DNA from: Sulfidibacterium sp964473395
GTDB taxonomy: Bacteria; Bacteroidota; Bacteroidia; Bacteroidales; F082
Reading direction: 5' to 3'
Assembly (NCBI GenBank): GCA_964473395.1
Contig: CAYYOW010000013.1
Span: forward strand, 1-35,779
Length of the DNA: 35,779 nt
The notes beneath the pieces were generated by a model. That model had not been told where the DNA came from. It saw only the letters and a list, made by a program, of their open reading frames with translations, and searched no databases. Below are positions 34,597-35,779 of the stretch, one piece after another. Position numbers and translations under genes: made by a program. Each line of letters starts with the position of its first letter. Within the stretch, counting starts at the first letter, position 1.

Positions 34597-35229
34597 CTAT
34601 TGTTCCTGTACCAGCTTCTTGGCAAAGTTGCCTTCCTTATCTTTTGTAAAACCGAGTTTCTTCAGGTACTTCATGTATTTTGTGCTGGACGCCGGAGCAA
34701 AAACCCTTTTAAAGCCTTGTTCAATGAACCGGGATCGCAGCCGCTGGTAAATGAATTTTCCATTTTTAAAATCACGATATTCTGGTTTAACGAAATCCAA
34801 TCCCACGTACAGGATGTCTTTTTCTTCGCGGTGAGCAAGGAATACGCCGGCAACATTCAGGTTGCGCAGGATAAAAAAGCTGATGGTATTCATTTCGGGC
34901 TTATACGTAAAATCCGGGAAGAATTTGTTAATGTCTTTTTGGTGAAATTTCAAAAAAGCCAGCAGGTATTTGTTGTCGCCCCGCACTTCAAGCGTTTCGA
35001 AGACCTCTTTTTTTCGGTAGATTTTGGTTAAGTAATAGACATCGACCAGTACAATTATACCGTTAAGAACGGTAACCGGAATAGCATGAATCAGCAGCCC
35101 GTAAGTGGCGAATGCCAGCGCTCCCGCGAGGTTAATCCACCGAAATTTCACGATGGAGCTCATGGTCATGGAGACAACGATAATGAGCGAAGCAAAGTAT
35201 CCGAATAAGCTTAATATGTCTGTTTGCAT
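34597..35229 (-). CDS. YgjV-like membrane domain fused to a GNAT-like domain
   Basis: The 210-residue protein has three predicted membrane helices at the amino terminus (about 6-26, 31-50, 53-72) that resemble YgjV-type inner-membrane proteins (FGYFASLIIVVSMTMSSIVKFRWINLAGALAF). A soluble domain (about 85-210) follows. It has the order of an acyltransferase of the GNAT fold (NVAGVFLAHREEKDILYVGLD, then a late KYMKYLKKLGFTKD helix-strand end). The substrate is unknown. Its stop is 8 bases before the dihydropyrimidinase-like gene, which suggests linked expression but no obvious biochemical link. Confidence 0.7.
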   Translation of the reverse strand: MQTDILSLFGYFASLIIVVSMTMSSIVKFRWINLAGALAFATYGLLIHAIPVTVLNGIIVLVDVYYLTKIYRKKEVFETLEVRGDNKYLLAFLKFHQKDINKFFPDFTYKPEMNTISFFILRNLNVAGVFLAHREEKDILYVGLDFVKPEYRDFKNGKFIYQRLRSRFIEQGFKRVFAPASSTKYMKYLKKLGFTKDKEGNFAKKLVQEQ

Positions 35230-35321
35230 GGTAAAATATTATCTCTATGAACTCCGGTAGATTCCGGAAAATGTTTTAAACAGTTATGCTGAAAATGACT
35301 TTCTTTTGAAAAACTACCATG

Positions 35322-35329
35322 CAAAAATA
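35322..35329 (-). promoter_or_regulatory. -7 element of the YgjV-like/dihydropyrimidinase-like operon
   Basis: On the minus strand this reads TATTTTTG, a full TAnnTTTG match, about 92 bases before the ATG at 35229. No clear -33 is seen. Confidence 0.45.
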
Positions 35330-35457
35330 GTCAAAGGATGGGGATGACAGGGATTAATTTTTTAAGATTTTATGAAATTTAATCTTCAATCTGTTCAAAA
35401 AGGTCATGCCAGTCAGGATTCATTTGAGTGATTATTGAATGATGCAAAACAAAGGCG

Positions 35458-35544
35458 GAAGCAATCTGCCAATATAAAGGCTGGGATTTTGTCAAGAGAT
35501 TGCTTCGCTCTATCGCAAAGGCCTGCCGCACGGTGCTCGCAATG
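35458..35544. repeat. Palindromic dispersed repeat, copy 2
   Basis: GAAGCAATCT (35458-35467) and AGATTGCTTC (35497-35506) form a perfect 10-base inverted repeat with a 29-base centre, the same arms and spacing as the copy at 5342. The tail again carries CGCTC and TCGCAATG (35537-35544). It begins within 100 bases of the mutase stop codon (35553) and has the same orientation as copy 1. Confidence 0.75.
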
Positions 35545-35552
35545 GGGACGGA

Positions 35553-35779
35553 TTATTTCCTCGCTGCCAGCAGCAACTCCAGCATTTTGATGCCAGTCTC
35601 CGAAATTACGGTACCCGGACCAAAGATGGCAGCCACGCCGGCATCGTACAAAAATTGATAGTCCTGATGGGGAATTACTCCACCAACGACAACCATAATA
35701 TCTTCACGCCCCAGCTTTTTCATTTCTTCCATAACCTGTGGTACCAGCGTTTTGTGTCCGGCGGCGAGGCTGGAAACGC
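35553..35779 (-). CDS. Methylmalonyl-CoA mutase large subunit, C-terminal fragment (5' end beyond right edge)
   Basis: The last 74 codons and the stop (35553-35555) of a frame entering from the right edge read VSSLAAGHKTLVPQVMEEMK, then EDIMVVVGGVIPHQDYQFLY and GVAAIFGPGTVISE. This is the cobalamin-binding domain of methylmalonyl-CoA mutase, whose upstream His ligand (DxHxxG) would lie outside the window. The enzyme interconverts succinyl-CoA and methylmalonyl-CoA in propionate formation or use. The isobutyryl-CoA mutase small subunit and related mutases share this domain, so the exact paralogue is not fixed. Confidence 0.88.
   Translation of the reverse strand, partial: VSSLAAGHKTLVPQVMEEMKKLGREDIMVVVGGVIPHQDYQFLYDAGVAAIFGPGTVISETGIKMLELLLAARK

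Larger units (their letters stand above)
35230..35552. other. Non-coding gap between the mutase gene end and the YgjV-like gene
   Basis: This 323-base stretch holds the -7 element of the following operon and, from 35458, the second copy of the palindromic repeat. No further gene is recognised in it. Confidence 0.6.

Overview
The window looks like a chromosomal segment from a member of the Bacteroidota, probably an anaerobic or microaerophilic Bacteroidales-like lineage. The evidence is promoter -7 elements of the TAnnTTTG type, weak or absent Shine-Dalgarno sites before most genes, an ATP synthase with a secreted-type AtpB amino terminus and a short AtpC, and an ileS / TraR-DksA-like / lspA cluster. 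A rubrerythrin, an iron-type alcohol dehydrogenase and a methylmalonyl-CoA mutase fit a fermentative, oxygen-avoiding metabolism. This placement is inference from gene content; no rRNA gene is present.

Layout. (1) 1-5186, minus: a very large secreted alpha-2-macroglobulin-like protein that runs off the left edge; its thioester site is replaced. (2) 5187-5599: a non-coding gap with a palindromic dispersed repeat. (3) 5600-10686, minus: atpB-E-F-H-A-G. (4) 10916-12028: two small convergent lipoprotein genes. (5) 12349-22605, plus: enolase, a transglutaminase-like protein, an SLC12-type cation-chloride cotransporter homologue, a KtrA/KtrB potassium system, an unknown helical 158-residue protein and a P-type H+-ATPase. 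(6) 22727-24524, minus: atpD-atpC. (7) 24654-29213, minus: ileS, a DksA-like protein and lspA. (8) 29455-30565, plus: a cysteine-free PerR/Fur-like regulator and rubrerythrin. (9) 30817-33058, plus: an iron alcohol dehydrogenase and a three-domain RIC-type di-iron protein. (10) 33191-35229, minus: a dihydropyrimidinase-like hydrolase and a membrane/acyltransferase-like fusion. (11) 35553-35779, minus: the carboxy terminus of a methylmalonyl-CoA mutase, with a second copy of the palindromic repeat just after its stop codon.

How the parts fit. The two halves of the F1Fo ATP synthase lie on the same strand, with about 12 kb of mostly opposite-strand genes between them. Those genes move potassium, chloride and protons: SLC12-like, KtrAB and a proton-pumping P-type ATPase. 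The locus therefore reads as an ion-gradient region. The 29.4-33.1 kb stretch is a stress section: a peroxide-type regulator with a 7-1-7 operator in its own promoter region, rubrerythrin against peroxide, and a RIC protein for repair of nitrosative or oxidative damage to iron centres.

I found no CRISPR array, tRNA, rRNA, insertion sequence or prophage. No wholly new multi-gene system stands out. The best leads are the P-type H+-ATPase unit with its unknown partner and candidate operator, the cysteine-free PerR-like regulator with its box, the thioester-less macroglobulin, and the KtrB-like protein with an added four-helix membrane domain.
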